In this document: positions 17,975-27,527 of the stretch, one piece after another
Position numbering within the stretch: the stretch's first letter is position 1
Layout: every line of letters starts with the position of its first letter
Source: Dyadobacter sp. CY347
GTDB lineage: Bacteria; Bacteroidota; Bacteroidia; Cytophagales; Spirosomataceae
Assembly (NCBI RefSeq): GCF_021502655.1
Contig: NZ_JAKFFT010000002.1
Span: 248,001-312,000 of the forward strand
DNA length: 64,000 bases
Reading direction: 5' to 3'
The notes under the pieces: generated by a model
What the model saw: the letters and a program-made list of their open reading frames with translations, nothing else
Databases searched by the model: none
Told to the model about the DNA's origin: nothing
Position numbers and translations under genes: made by a program

Positions 17975-18625
17975 ATGATAAGAACATTTATCCTTCTTCT
18001 AGCCGGGACGCTCTGGCTAAGTCTTCATGTATATGGCCAGGAAAAACCTCCTGAGATAACGAAAAAAGCGAGTAAGGAATTTAAGGATTTCAAGTGGGAT
18101 GCGAGTATAGATATGTACTATATTTTTTATGGATATAGCACGGTATTGCTCCGATATGCTCCTAAATCAAAAGGTGCCTACCGACTTTCAATCGGTCACC
18201 ACACTGCTGGTGTTCAGGAGGATTATACTTTCGTGGACTCAGCTCAAAAGCCTTTAGAAGATCCTGCGATAAGCGCGAGTAATAGAAATTATAATGTAGT
18301 AGCTAAGGTAGGATACGAGTTTCGAAAAAACGCAGGGCAACATCAACTATTCTATGGCCTTGATGTAAATATTGCTTATGATAACTTGAAACAACGAGAG
18401 CCGATCTATCATCCTGAAAGAAGGCTTTCGGGGGGACTTTACCCTTTTGTAGGTTTGAAATATAGAATTTTAGATCGCCTCTCTATTTCAGCAGAAACTA
18501 CGATTGCTTTTAACTACACCAACTGGCGAACTTATACGGAAGATGGCTACCTGGCGCATTCCAACAAGCATTTTGGAACCCATTTTAATCCGCTAAGTGC
18601 ATTGAATGTTTCTTATCACTTTTAA
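17975..18625 (+). CDS. Hypothetical exported, probably outer-membrane beta-barrel protein
   Basis: The ATG at 17975 gives 216 residues starting MIRTFILLLAGTLWLSLHVYGQ, a signal peptide. The rest alternates hydrophobic and polar residues in likely strands (YRLSIGHHT, YNVVAKVGYEFRKN, LFYGLDVNIAYDN, LSISAETTIAFNYTNW) and ends in the aromatic SYHF typical of outer-membrane barrels. I do not recognise a named family. It lies 10 bases ahead of the type IX secreted protein, so the two are probably co-expressed. The region is visibly more A+T-rich than its neighbours. Confidence 0.6.
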   Translation: MIRTFILLLAGTLWLSLHVYGQEKPPEITKKASKEFKDFKWDASIDMYYIFYGYSTVLLRYAPKSKGAYRLSIGHHTAGVQEDYTFVDSAQKPLEDPAISASNRNYNVVAKVGYEFRKNAGQHQLFYGLDVNIAYDNLKQREPIYHPERRLSGGLYPFVGLKYRILDRLSISAETTIAFNYTNWRTYTEDGYLAHSNKHFGTHFNPLSALNVSYHF

Positions 18626-18635
18626 TTTTTCTGTC

Positions 18636-20153
18636 ATGAAACGTTATATAAAAACCTTCGCAACTTTTTTAATCGCAATATTGTGCATGACCATTGCTGC
18701 GTATAGCCAGAATTTGAATATAGTATGCAATGCTGCCAACTTTACCTGTCAATATGCCCTTCCCGACCAAAAAGTTTATAGATATGAAGTCAAGATAAAT
18801 CCGTTTTCCGTTTGCAACAACGGTTTAAATTGCAAATACTCGTGGGAGGTTACCAATGGGGTTATTTTAGGAGGCTATGGCATGAATCCTTCGAAGCATG
18901 ATGGTGACGGCAACTATTATATTGATGTCAAATGGAATAATTTCAATGGTAGTGGAAAAATCAAGGTAACATCGGCAGCACCTGCTAACGCAGGAGTTGA
19001 GTGTTCAACCTGCCCGGCTGGAAAATCTATCACACAAGATATTACCATCAAATACCTGGGCACCCCCGGCAACATTAAGATCAATAACATTGCTTATGCC
19101 GGAAGTTATCAGCTGGCTTGTGGCAAGACGCCGGTTACTGTGTCTGTTCCTGCTGTGACGAATGCGACTAATTATGTTTGGTCTTATCCTGCCGGGTGGA
19201 CGCATAGTGGTAGTGGAAATGCAATTACGGTAACGCCGGGTGCAGGCTCTGGTGGCGTCATTAAAGTGGTTGCTAGCCGAAGCGATGTTCCGGGACTAAC
19301 AACCTCCTCACAACTTACCATCACCCGCCCGCTCCCAACGACCCCAACCATCAACTCCGGCCCGATTCTTCTTTGTGCTCCCAAAGACATTACAGCTTCC
19401 GCCAGCAATGCGACATCTTACAATTGGGTTTCTACCGGTGGGATTACGGTGAGTTCTCCGGGGAATACGAATATGGCGCATTTGACTGGGGTGAGCGATG
19501 GGACGGTGAAGGTGTCTGCTGCGAATTCTGTTTGTGGGGTAACTTCGGCTTATAGCACGCCGGTTCAGGTGAAGAGAAGTGCGCCGTTGCCGGGCGCTTT
19601 GCTGGTCACTGAGAATGGTGGCGGTTCACCGGATTTTATGTGCAACGGTGCAGGTGTTTCGCTGAATGCTTATACCAGCGAGCCGGAAACGAAGTTTAGC
19701 GTCTGGACCACTTCCCATCCTGCCAATACAATTATCAACTCGAATGGTGGCACGGCTTACTTTAATTCCTATGTTAATAATTGCTATGGCGTGGATGTTA
19801 CGGCGAGTAATTGCTTTGGATCAGTGAAAAAAGGCATCACCATATGCGTGGACTATTGTTTAGAGCACGCGCCGGTTTACGAAATTTATCCCAACCCAGC
19901 CAATGACTTCATTTACATTTCATTTGAAAACAACGCTGAAAACGATCCGCTGCCTGAAATGATCAAGCTTTTTAGCGAAGCGAGTACAAAGGAAGTGAAA
20001 TCTGTTTCAGCCGCGGAGTTCGTCATAACGGATGATTTGAATAACAAAAAGACGATCGCTATTACTGTGAGCGATCTGCCAAGAGGCACGTATTATCTGC
20101 AAATTGTTCATGACAAAACAGCGGGAGAGAATGTTCGGATTGTGTTGAATTGA
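18636..20153 (+). CDS. Type IX secretion substrate with PKD-like domains
   Basis: The ATG at 18636 gives 505 residues with a signal peptide ending AAYSQ. The body is a chain of Ig/PKD-like beta-sandwich repeats (for example NATNYVWSYPAGWT and NATSYNWVSTGG), with several Cys residues in the N-terminal part (VCNAAN, CQYA, CNNGLNC, CSTC) that may form disulfides. From about residue 428 there is a type A sorting domain: VYEIYPNPANDFIYIS to PRGTYYLQIVHD. The protein is therefore exported through the type IX system and probably attached to the surface. No catalytic motif is visible, so an adhesive or binding role is possible. Confidence 0.8.
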   Translation: MKRYIKTFATFLIAILCMTIAAYSQNLNIVCNAANFTCQYALPDQKVYRYEVKINPFSVCNNGLNCKYSWEVTNGVILGGYGMNPSKHDGDGNYYIDVKWNNFNGSGKIKVTSAAPANAGVECSTCPAGKSITQDITIKYLGTPGNIKINNIAYAGSYQLACGKTPVTVSVPAVTNATNYVWSYPAGWTHSGSGNAITVTPGAGSGGVIKVVASRSDVPGLTTSSQLTITRPLPTTPTINSGPILLCAPKDITASASNATSYNWVSTGGITVSSPGNTNMAHLTGVSDGTVKVSAANSVCGVTSAYSTPVQVKRSAPLPGALLVTENGGGSPDFMCNGAGVSLNAYTSEPETKFSVWTTSHPANTIINSNGGTAYFNSYVNNCYGVDVTASNCFGSVKKGITICVDYCLEHAPVYEIYPNPANDFIYISFENNAENDPLPEMIKLFSEASTKEVKSVSAAEFVITDDLNNKKTIAITVSDLPRGTYYLQIVHDKTAGENVRIVLN

Positions 20154-20168
20154 TTTTATTTAGATCTT

Positions 20169-20210
20169 AAACGACAAAAGGGACTGATTGTCAGGCCCTT
20201 TTGTCGTTTT
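20169..20210 (+). terminator. Terminator between the type IX substrate and the convergent lipoprotein gene
   Basis: AAACGACAAAAGGG (20169-20182) and CCCTTTTGTCGTTT (20196-20209) form a perfect 14-base stem with a 13-base loop, with T on the plus strand and A-rich flanks on the other. It can serve both convergent genes. Confidence 0.8.
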
Positions 20211-20225
20211 GATATAATTTTAAAA

Positions 20226-20690
20226 TTATTTTTTCTTTTTATACAAAGTTCTTGCGTAATGCTTAATGGTGGAGATTTTCAATTCCTGGTTCTTCACCTG
20301 AACGAGCTTATATTCTTTAAATTCACCCGCTTTATCCAAAAAACCAATGATGCACGATTGCTCCTCTTTGCCTTTGCGGACTTCTACTTTGGGCATAATG
20401 CCGAAATTCGGGATCTTAATGTTGTCCTCAGCGTCCAGTTCTTTGTATTTTATTTTAACCGAAAAATCAAACGTCGATTTCGTTTCATACACGTCCACAG
20501 AAAAGCGCCAGTCGTTGAGCGGGTCTTTCACTTTTTCGCTGTAACTAGCTACGGGGCTGTTTTCAACCACTTTTCTTTCCGCAGGAATGGTGTCATTGAC
20601 AATTTCATTTCCCTGGGCATCCTTTTCATTTTTGGTATTTGAATTACAGGCAAACAATGTTAGCAGAAGAAAAAGGCTGCAATACTTCAT
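20226..20690 (-). CDS. Hypothetical lipoprotein
   Basis: A 154-residue protein with lipoprotein signal MKYCSLFLLLTLFAC and a charged Asn/Lys-rich linker (NSNTKNEKDAQGNE). The mature part is small and strand-rich, including DWRFSVDVYETKSTFDFSVK and GFLDKAGEFKEYKL, and ends in a lysine cluster. I do not recognise a family. It is divergent from the SpmA/B-like gene (134-base shared upstream region) and convergent with the type IX substrate. Confidence 0.6.
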   Translation of the reverse strand: MKYCSLFLLLTLFACNSNTKNEKDAQGNEIVNDTIPAERKVVENSPVASYSEKVKDPLNDWRFSVDVYETKSTFDFSVKIKYKELDAEDNIKIPNFGIMPKVEVRKGKEEQSCIIGFLDKAGEFKEYKLVQVKNQELKISTIKHYARTLYKKKK

Positions 20691-20824
20691 TGGATCACAA
20701 TTTGGTTGAAGACGCTGATACTACTTTGCAATATACCTTTGTTATTTGCATTAAATAAAATATTTTACTTTCGGCTTTGTAAACAAATCTTTACCATCCC
20801 TGCCTATCACCCCGGACTTTTATT

Positions 20825-22060
20825 ATGGCGTTAAATTACATTTTCGTATCCTTTTTTGTCATTGCCTTCATCATTGCGCTTCTGAAATTTATCCTTACCG
20901 GTGACGTACAGAGTTTTAAGGCGATTACAGAAGGAATGCTGGAAATGGCCAAAGTTGCGGTGATGGACATCGCTTTGCCGCTCACAGGCGTGATGACGTT
21001 TTTTCTGGGGATTTTAAATGTCGGTGAGAAAGCAGGGATCATTAATGCACTTGCCAGGTTTATAGGGCCGTTTTTTAATAAACTCTTTCCCGAAGTCCCA
21101 AAAGACCACCCGGCAAATGGGCAGATGATCATGAATTTTTCTGCCAATTTCCTGGGGCTGGACAATGCAGCAACGCCTTTTGGATTAAAAGCCATGCAAA
21201 GTTTGCAGGAGCTCAACCCAAGTAAGGACACTGCTTCCAACGCGCAGATCATGTTTTTGGTTTTACACACTTCCGGATTGCAGATCATCCCGCTTTCTAT
21301 CATTGCGCAAAGGGCCATTCTGGGTGCGGAAAGCCCTTCGGACGTATTTATTCCCTGCGTTGTGGGCACTTACATTACGACGGTGATGAGTATGCTGATC
21401 ACGGCTGCCTGGCAGAAGATCAACCTTTTCAACCGCACGGTTATGCTCGGTTTGGGAAGCATAACAACCATTATTGCATTGATGCTGTGGTATTTAGCTG
21501 GTTTGCCTAAGGAACAGATTGAAACCGTATCTATTTTCGTGGGTAACTCGGTGCTGCTGGGTGTTGTGGCTGGTTTTCTGTTTTGGGGAATGTATCGGAA
21601 AATCAATGTCTTTGAAACATTTATTGAAGGGGCAAAAGGCGGCTTTACGACCTCGGTAACCATTATTCCCTATCTGGTAGGACTGCTTGTAGCGATCAGT
21701 GCTTTCAGGGCTTGCGGCGCGATGGATTATTTGATTGACGGACTCAAATGGATGTTTGCATCGACCGGAATGAATACGGATTTCACGGACGCATTGCCCG
21801 TGGCACTCATGAAACCGCTCAGCGGAAGCGGCGCACGCGCATTAATGATCGACGCGATGAAGGAATTCGGCCCCGATTCATTTGTTGGCCGTCTGGTGTG
21901 TATTTTTCAGGGCTCGGCAGATACGACCTTGTATATTGTTGCGCTGTATTTTGGCTCCGTAGGCATTAAGAACACCCGCTACGCTATTGTGGCCGGATTA
22001 ATCGCCGATTTGATTGGCGTTTTGGCCGGAATATGGCTCGGATACTTATTTTTTCACTGA
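20825..22060 (+). CDS. Nucleoside recognition (Gate) domain membrane protein, SpmA-SpmB fusion-like
   Basis: A 411-residue polytopic membrane protein with two Gate domains. The first half carries an SpmA-like core (ANFLGLDNAATPFGLKAM, LHTSGLQIIPLSI) and the second an SpmB-like core (LMKPLSGSGARALMIDAMKE, IFQGSADTTLYIVALYFGS). In Bacillus, SpmA and SpmB are separate and affect spore core dehydration; this organism type does not sporulate, so it is probably a small-solute or peptide transporter. The fused arrangement is common in Bacteroidota. An exact TACCTTTG box lies at 20734-20741, but no correctly spaced -33 element is visible. Confidence 0.85.
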   Translation: MALNYIFVSFFVIAFIIALLKFILTGDVQSFKAITEGMLEMAKVAVMDIALPLTGVMTFFLGILNVGEKAGIINALARFIGPFFNKLFPEVPKDHPANGQMIMNFSANFLGLDNAATPFGLKAMQSLQELNPSKDTASNAQIMFLVLHTSGLQIIPLSIIAQRAILGAESPSDVFIPCVVGTYITTVMSMLITAAWQKINLFNRTVMLGLGSITTIIALMLWYLAGLPKEQIETVSIFVGNSVLLGVVAGFLFWGMYRKINVFETFIEGAKGGFTTSVTIIPYLVGLLVAISAFRACGAMDYLIDGLKWMFASTGMNTDFTDALPVALMKPLSGSGARALMIDAMKEFGPDSFVGRLVCIFQGSADTTLYIVALYFGSVGIKNTRYAIVAGLIADLIGVLAGIWLGYLFFH

Positions 22061-22103
22061 TTTTGTGGCTACGCAGCACGAATTGCCCTTTACCCCCGAT
22101 ATG

Positions 22104-22136
22104 CAACCGTCCGTACAAAATGGATGGCTGTTTTTT
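22104..22136 (+). terminator. Terminator after the SpmA/B-like gene
   Basis: CAACCGTCC (22104-22112) and GGATGGCTG (22122-22130) pair with one mismatch and one G-U, followed by six T residues (22131-22136). It separates the membrane protein from the TolC gene. Confidence 0.55.
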
Positions 22137-22177
22137 CTGGTAAACACTAATATTGATTATCTAACTCTGACCTGCTT

Positions 22178-23671
22178 ATGTTGAAATCGTTACGCAAATC
22201 CGCACTTCTCTTCATTGTATTTTGTGTATGTGTTGCAGGAAACACAGCTTTCGCGCAGAAAGACACGAGCCAGGTGGCCAATACTTACTCCCTTGAAGAT
22301 TGCATCAGGATCGCGCTGGAAACCAATCCTTCTATAAAAATTTCGGAGCTTACGGTTCAAACAAACGGCAACATTTACGCCCAATCCAAATGGCAGCGCT
22401 GGCCCAGCATTAGTTTCAGCGCCAGTCAGGGTTTCAGTTCCGGTAGAAATATTGATCCCTTTACCAACCAGTTTGTTCAGCAGAATGTGAACTCCAACAA
22501 CTATCAGCTCGGCGGACAGATTACATTGTTCAATGGTTTTCAAATTAAAAATAATATCAAATTCAATAATGAAAATTACAAAGCAAGCGCCAAAGACCTG
22601 GATGCTGCGCGCAATGACATTATGCTGAATGTAGCATTGTCCTATCTGCAAGTAATGACCAACATTGAGCTGATAGAAGTGGCGAAACGACAAGTGGAAG
22701 CGTCGCAGCTTCAAGTTGACCGGACCGCCAAACTCGTGGAAGCGGGAACATTGGCCGAAAGCAATCTGCTAGATCTGAAAGCCCAACAGGCGAACGACGA
22801 ACTGACATTGGTTAACGCAGAAAACAACCTTGAAACTGCGAAACTGAATTTGAAGCAGTTTATGAACATGCCTGGCAGTGAGCCTATCAATGTGGTTATG
22901 ATCCAGGTGGCTGACCCAACTTTGCAAGCTTATGATGCCACGATCCAGGAGATATTTGAAGTAGCCCTCGGCAATCTGCCACAAATGCAAGCTGCGGAAT
23001 TACGCATTGCAGCAGCAAAAACGAACATTGATCTGGCAAAAGGCGCAGCTTTACCTTCCTTGACATTAAACGGAGGGATCTACACCGCATTTTCAAGTGC
23101 TGCGCCCGATGAACGTTTCGTTGGAGATGGAACGGGTTTCACGATTACAGATGTGATTTCCCCGACAGACTATGTTGTTGTTGACAATAAACAAGTCCCA
23201 CTCGTTCAGAAAATAAGAACTCAGAACGGGGAAATGCGGACTTTCCGCTATCTCGATCAATTGAACTTCAACCGAAACTCGGCTGTCAACCTCAACCTTA
23301 CCATTCCCATTTTTACCAATTTCCGGGTGAAATACAATGTTGCCAACGCCAAGATCCAGCAAAAGACCTATGAATATCAGGCGCAGCAGGTTCAGTTGAC
23401 GATCCGTAAAAATGTGGAACAGGCTTACATTGATATGACAAACGCGGCCAAGCGCTACTCTGCAACGGCCAATCAGGTTCAGGCATTGCAGGAAACGTTC
23501 CGCGTATCGCAGGTTCGTTTTGACGTGGGCGCGATCAACTCGGTGGAATATAGCATTGCCAAAGCAAACCTGGACAGAGCAAACGGCAACCTAGTTCAGG
23601 CCAAATATGACTACGTTTTCCGGACCAAGATTCTTGATTTTTACATGAACCGTCCGTTATCGGATTTTTAA
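22178..23671 (+). CDS. TolC-family outer membrane efflux protein
   Basis: A 497-residue protein with a signal peptide ending NTAFAQ. It has the duplicated outer-membrane efflux protein architecture: YSLEDCIRIALETNPSIK at the first helix, LVEAGTLAESNLLDLKAQ in the first coiled coil, barrel strands such as NLNLTIPIFTNFRVKYNV, and the second copy with FDVGAINSVEYSIAKANLD. It forms the trimeric outer-membrane duct of a tripartite pump or a type I system. A membrane-fusion protein follows after 69 bases. The usual ABC permease and ATPase are not in the operon, which ends at a terminator at 25220. Confidence 0.9.
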   Translation: MLKSLRKSALLFIVFCVCVAGNTAFAQKDTSQVANTYSLEDCIRIALETNPSIKISELTVQTNGNIYAQSKWQRWPSISFSASQGFSSGRNIDPFTNQFVQQNVNSNNYQLGGQITLFNGFQIKNNIKFNNENYKASAKDLDAARNDIMLNVALSYLQVMTNIELIEVAKRQVEASQLQVDRTAKLVEAGTLAESNLLDLKAQQANDELTLVNAENNLETAKLNLKQFMNMPGSEPINVVMIQVADPTLQAYDATIQEIFEVALGNLPQMQAAELRIAAAKTNIDLAKGAALPSLTLNGGIYTAFSSAAPDERFVGDGTGFTITDVISPTDYVVVDNKQVPLVQKIRTQNGEMRTFRYLDQLNFNRNSAVNLNLTIPIFTNFRVKYNVANAKIQQKTYEYQAQQVQLTIRKNVEQAYIDMTNAAKRYSATANQVQALQETFRVSQVRFDVGAINSVEYSIAKANLDRANGNLVQAKYDYVFRTKILDFYMNRPLSDF

Positions 23672-23740
23672 ATAAGTGCTTCATTTTGCGCTTAATGCCT
23701 CTAATCCTCAATCAACAATTAATAGTAACCAAAGTAAAAT

Positions 23741-25171
23741 ATGGCACGTAAATCTTCGAAACGGATCTGGTGGATCACAGCAGGCATTGTCGCACTTCTT
23801 GTGGCGGGTTTATTTGGAGCCAAACAAGCCGGTTACATTGGCAAACCCAAAGCAACGGAGGTTGAGTATACCAATGTAAAAAAGACGGATATCATTGAGC
23901 GCGTCAGCGCTTCGGGCAAAGTTCAGCCGGAGGTTGAGGTTAAACTCAGCCCGGACGTTTCCGGTGAGATTATCAGCCTCAATGTTGCGGAAGGCGATTC
24001 AGTAGTGAAAGGACAACTTTTATTGAAGATCCGTCCCGACAACTATGAGTCCCTGATGGCCCGTGCGCAGGCAGCCGTCAATTCCAGCAAAGCCAATTAT
24101 GAGCAGACAAAAGCAATGGTTGCGCAGGCAGAAGCGCGCTTGATCCAAGCGAAAGCAAATTTTGACAGAAACAAAAAACTATATAATGATAAAGTGATCT
24201 CGGCAGCGGATTATGAGCAGTTTGCTTCAACATTCGGTGTGGCGCAGCAGGATGTAGAATCTTCGAAAGCCAATGTTTCGGCAGCATTGTTTAACATTAA
24301 AAGCGCAGAAGCGAGCTTGAAAGATGCAGCAGAAAACCTTCGTAAAACGAGTATTTTTTCACCGGTAACCGGGGTTGTGTCATTGTTGAATGTGGAAGCA
24401 GGTGAACGCGTAGTAGGAACTTCCCAAATGGCAGGAACCGAAATGATGCGGATCGCCAATCTGAGCAACATGGAAGTGCGTGTGAATGTGAATGAGAACG
24501 ACATTGTGCGCGTTTCCCTGGGTGATACTGCCGAGATCGACGTTGATGCATATAGCGCATCCGGACGGAAGTTCAGAGGAATTGTGAAGGAAATAGCCAA
24601 TACAGCAGCCGGTTTGGCTTCCACATCCTCCACAGGATCTGCCGTTTCCAGCGTTTCCGCTGATGCTGTGACCGAGTTTGAAGTGAAGGTGAAAATTTTG
24701 AATGAGTCCTTTGCAGATCTGATGGTCTCCAAGTCCAAAAAATCATATCCTTTCAAGCCTGGTATGACCGCGTCGGTTGAGATCATTACCGAACGTAAGA
24801 ATGGTGTAGTTTCTGTGCCGATTGCCGCTGTAACCACGCGGAATAGCACACCGCCTGTCGCTGCGGGCGCACGTCCCGGCGAGCAGTCCGATCAAGTTCC
24901 TGAGGAGGATGAGAAAAAGCCTAAGAAAGAGGAGGTTATCAAGGAAGTTGTGTTCGTGGATGTGAATGGTAAGGCAGAAATGAAAGAAGTGAAGACGGGC
25001 ATCAGCGATTTCGAGAATATTGAAATACTCTCAGGCCTCAAACCAGGCGACACCATTATTTCCGGACCTTATATTGCGGTGTCCAAAAACCTGAAGAACG
25101 GAGACCTGGTAGAAAAAAAGAAAGAAGAAGTGAAAAAAGACGATAAGAAATCAAATGAAAACGCGAACTGA
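23741..25171 (+). CDS. Periplasmic adaptor (membrane-fusion) subunit of an efflux system, MacA/HlyD-like
   Basis: A 476-residue protein with an N-terminal membrane anchor (IWWITAGIVALLVAGLFGA). It then has a lipoyl half (SGKVQPEVEVKLSPDVSG, VAEGDSVVKGQLLLKI), a long alpha-hairpin coiled coil (about 110-200), the second lipoyl half (IFSPVTGVVSLLNVEAGERV) and beta-barrel and membrane-proximal domains. It resembles MacA, which links a MacB ABC permease to TolC. There is a charged insert near 380-405 and a lysine/glutamate-rich tail of about 20 residues. It is paired with the upstream TolC gene, but the pump itself must be encoded elsewhere. Confidence 0.88.
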   Translation: MARKSSKRIWWITAGIVALLVAGLFGAKQAGYIGKPKATEVEYTNVKKTDIIERVSASGKVQPEVEVKLSPDVSGEIISLNVAEGDSVVKGQLLLKIRPDNYESLMARAQAAVNSSKANYEQTKAMVAQAEARLIQAKANFDRNKKLYNDKVISAADYEQFASTFGVAQQDVESSKANVSAALFNIKSAEASLKDAAENLRKTSIFSPVTGVVSLLNVEAGERVVGTSQMAGTEMMRIANLSNMEVRVNVNENDIVRVSLGDTAEIDVDAYSASGRKFRGIVKEIANTAAGLASTSSTGSAVSSVSADAVTEFEVKVKILNESFADLMVSKSKKSYPFKPGMTASVEIITERKNGVVSVPIAAVTTRNSTPPVAAGARPGEQSDQVPEEDEKKPKKEEVIKEVVFVDVNGKAEMKEVKTGISDFENIEILSGLKPGDTIISGPYIAVSKNLKNGDLVEKKKEEVKKDDKKSNENAN

Positions 25172-25219
25172 TACGTTGTAAAAGGGTAATAAGTTCGATT
25201 TAGTTTAGGTTAAAAAAGA

Positions 25220-25255
25220 AAATCCTTGCGGCTTTGCTGCAAGGATTTTTTATTT
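25220..25255 (+). terminator. Strong rho-independent terminator after the TolC/adaptor operon
   Basis: AAATCCTTGC (25220-25229) and GCAAGGATTT (25239-25248) form a perfect 10-base stem with a 9-base loop and a T-rich tail, 48 bases after the adaptor stop. Confidence 0.88.
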
Positions 25256-25332
25256 TCTGTCAAAATCTTCTCATTTTTGGAAACATTCAATTATATCAAT
25301 TTTATGCCTGAACAGCATTTCAGGCTTCCAAA

Positions 25333-26340
25333 ATGAGTTTTTTAAACAACATCAAGATCGCGGTGATAGGAGGGGGCAGCTGGGCAACTGCGCTGATCAA
25401 AATACTTTGTGAACAAAATAATGTCCAGATCCGGTGGTGGCTTCGCAATCAGAAAGACATTGAACATATCCGGAAATTCCATCACAATCCCAGCTATCTC
25501 AGCGACGTTGTGCTTTCTCCCAAGAAAGTCAAGGTTTTTGAAAAAACGACGGAAGCCGTTAAAGGTGCCGACTACGTGATTCTGGCCGTTCCAGCAGCAT
25601 TCATTCAGGAAGCATTGCGCGATTTGTCTCCCAAACATTTAACAGGGAAAAGAATTGTTTCTGCTATCAAAGGCATGGTCCCGGACCAAAATATGCTTAT
25701 TACCGACTGGATTTCAAAGGAATACGGCATTGATCTCCATGAGACTTGCGTCATTGCGGGCCCGTGCCATGCGGAAGAAGTGGCTTTGGAAAAACAATCC
25801 TATTTATCGATCGCATCTACGGAATGTCCCAGCGCGGAAGATTTTGCCAAACTGATGACCTGCCGTTACGTAACCGCCAACCCGCTCGACGATCTTTATG
25901 GCGTTGAATATGCAGCTGTGATGAAAAACATTGTAGCACTGGCCTGCGGCATTACGCATGGTTTGGGTTATGGCGATAATTTCCAGGCAGTGCTCGTTTC
26001 CAATGCCATGCAGGAAATCGGAAATTTTGTAACCGCCCTCGATCCGCGCGAGCGCAATATGAGTTCTTCAGCATATTTGGGTGATCTGCTCGTAACGGCT
26101 TACTCGCAGTTTAGCCGCAACCGCCTTTTCGGCAACATGATCGGCCGTGGATACAGCGTTAAAGCAGCGCAGCTGGAAATGAAAATGATCGCGGAAGGTT
26201 ACTATGCAACCAAAAGCATCACCGAAATGAACAAAATTCACCAGGTAAACTTGCCCATAACCAGTGCCGTTCACCGCATTTTATATGAAGAACAGGCGCC
26301 GGGAATGGTGATGGACGAATTAAAGAAATTGTTGAAATAA
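25333..26340 (+). CDS. gpsA: NAD(P)H-dependent glycerol-3-phosphate dehydrogenase
   Basis: A 335-residue cytoplasmic enzyme that makes sn-glycerol 3-phosphate from dihydroxyacetone phosphate for phospholipid synthesis. The N-terminal Rossmann motif is AVIGGGSWATALIKIL. The catalytic region contains VEYAAVMKNIVALACGI (Lys) and SSSAYLGDLLVTAYSQFSRN, followed by the C-terminal EGYYATKSITEM. Length and motifs are ordinary for GpsA. It stands alone, flanked by the efflux operon terminator and a sialidase-like gene 59 bases downstream. Confidence 0.92.
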   Translation: MSFLNNIKIAVIGGGSWATALIKILCEQNNVQIRWWLRNQKDIEHIRKFHHNPSYLSDVVLSPKKVKVFEKTTEAVKGADYVILAVPAAFIQEALRDLSPKHLTGKRIVSAIKGMVPDQNMLITDWISKEYGIDLHETCVIAGPCHAEEVALEKQSYLSIASTECPSAEDFAKLMTCRYVTANPLDDLYGVEYAAVMKNIVALACGITHGLGYGDNFQAVLVSNAMQEIGNFVTALDPRERNMSSSAYLGDLLVTAYSQFSRNRLFGNMIGRGYSVKAAQLEMKMIAEGYYATKSITEMNKIHQVNLPITSAVHRILYEEQAPGMVMDELKKLLK

Positions 26341-26399
26341 ATAGCCCGATCGGCTCGCAATAGGGTACTTTTTACAGTCATTACTTTCTCAAACGAATT

Positions 26400-27527
26400 A
26401 TGCACGTTCCGAAAATCCTGTCGGCCAGTTTGCTAACCGGCCTTTTGATGTCAACAATGTTCTTAATTTCCTGTAATTCCAAAAAATCGGAAACGGCAGA
26501 CGCTGAGGCAAACGATTCACTGGCAAGCGATAAGGAATTTGTATTTGGCGATAAACGGGACTTTGCGCAATGTCATGCGTCTACACTTGTCAGGCTGGAC
26601 AATGGTCAGTATCTGATCGCATGGTTTGGAGGGACAGAAGAAAAAAATCCGGACGTGGGCATTTGGCTTTCCAAAGGTCAGCAGGGGAACTGGAGTGCAC
26701 CGAAAGAAGTAGCCAAGATCCGGGAAGATGCGCATTGGAACCCTGTTTTGCAGAAAACGGCTGATGGAAAAGTTATTTTGTATTTCAAAGTAGGAAAGGA
26801 AATAGCACATTGGGAAACGTGGGTGAAAACGTCAACGGATAATGGCGAAACCTGGTCGGATGCATATGAACTGGTCAAAGGTGATAAAGGAGGAAGAGGA
26901 CCTGTAAAAGACAAGCTCATTGAACTATCCAACGGTGACTGGCTGGCCGGTGCATCCAATGAAGTAAATCGCTGGGAAGTTTTTGTTGACCGAAGCACGG
27001 ACAAAGGCAAGACCTGGACTGCAAGCCCTTACTTCAAGATTGACACAACAGAAATAAAAGGGAAAGGCGCAATCCAGCCCACATTATGGGAATCCAAGCC
27101 GGGTAATGTGCATATGCTGGTAAGAACAACCGGCGGCGTGATCGGAAGAAGTGATTCTTTCGATAATGGAAAAACCTGGACGACGATCAAAAAAACATCG
27201 CTTCCTAACCCTAATAGCGGCATTGATCTGGCCAAACTGCCAGACGGAACATTGGTGCTCGCGTACAACCCGAATGACAAAGATTGGGGTTCAAGATCGC
27301 CGCTTTCATTGATCATGTCGTATGATAATGGTCAAAACTGGACGGATCGCATTGACATTGCAACGGGCAAAAAGGAAGACGAATATTCCTATCCTGCTAT
27401 CATTAGTTTCGGGGATTCTGTTGCGGTGACGTATACATTCAACCGCCGGAAAATCGCATTCTGGTCGGGCAGCAAAAAGGATATTATCGAACTTGCCGCA
27501 AAGACTAAGAGTAAAGCGGCTCAATAA
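26400..27527 (+). CDS. Sialidase-like (BNR repeat) exo-glycosidase-family lipoprotein
   Basis: A 375-residue lipoprotein (signal ending FLISC, Cys near 25) with a beta-propeller carrying four Asp-box repeats: STDNGETW, STDKGKTW, SFDNGKTW and SYDNGQNW. The first blade reads CHASTLVRLDNGQYLIAWFGG, a form found in BNR-family proteins annotated as sialidases or exo-hydrolases of plant or host glycans. The true sialidase Arg triad and FRIP motif are not evident, so sialic acid need not be the substrate. Its last codons overlap the convergent helicase gene by 7 bases. Confidence 0.75.
   Translation: MHVPKILSASLLTGLLMSTMFLISCNSKKSETADAEANDSLASDKEFVFGDKRDFAQCHASTLVRLDNGQYLIAWFGGTEEKNPDVGIWLSKGQQGNWSAPKEVAKIREDAHWNPVLQKTADGKVILYFKVGKEIAHWETWVKTSTDNGETWSDAYELVKGDKGGRGPVKDKLIELSNGDWLAGASNEVNRWEVFVDRSTDKGKTWTASPYFKIDTTEIKGKGAIQPTLWESKPGNVHMLVRTTGGVIGRSDSFDNGKTWTTIKKTSLPNPNSGIDLAKLPDGTLVLAYNPNDKDWGSRSPLSLIMSYDNGQNWTDRIDIATGKKEDEYSYPAIISFGDSVAVTYTFNRRKIAFWSGSKKDIIELAAKTKSKAAQ

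Noticed and set aside
22178..25171. The TolC/adaptor pair called a complete MacAB-TolC pump
   Set aside because: No MacB permease/ATPase is present before the terminator.
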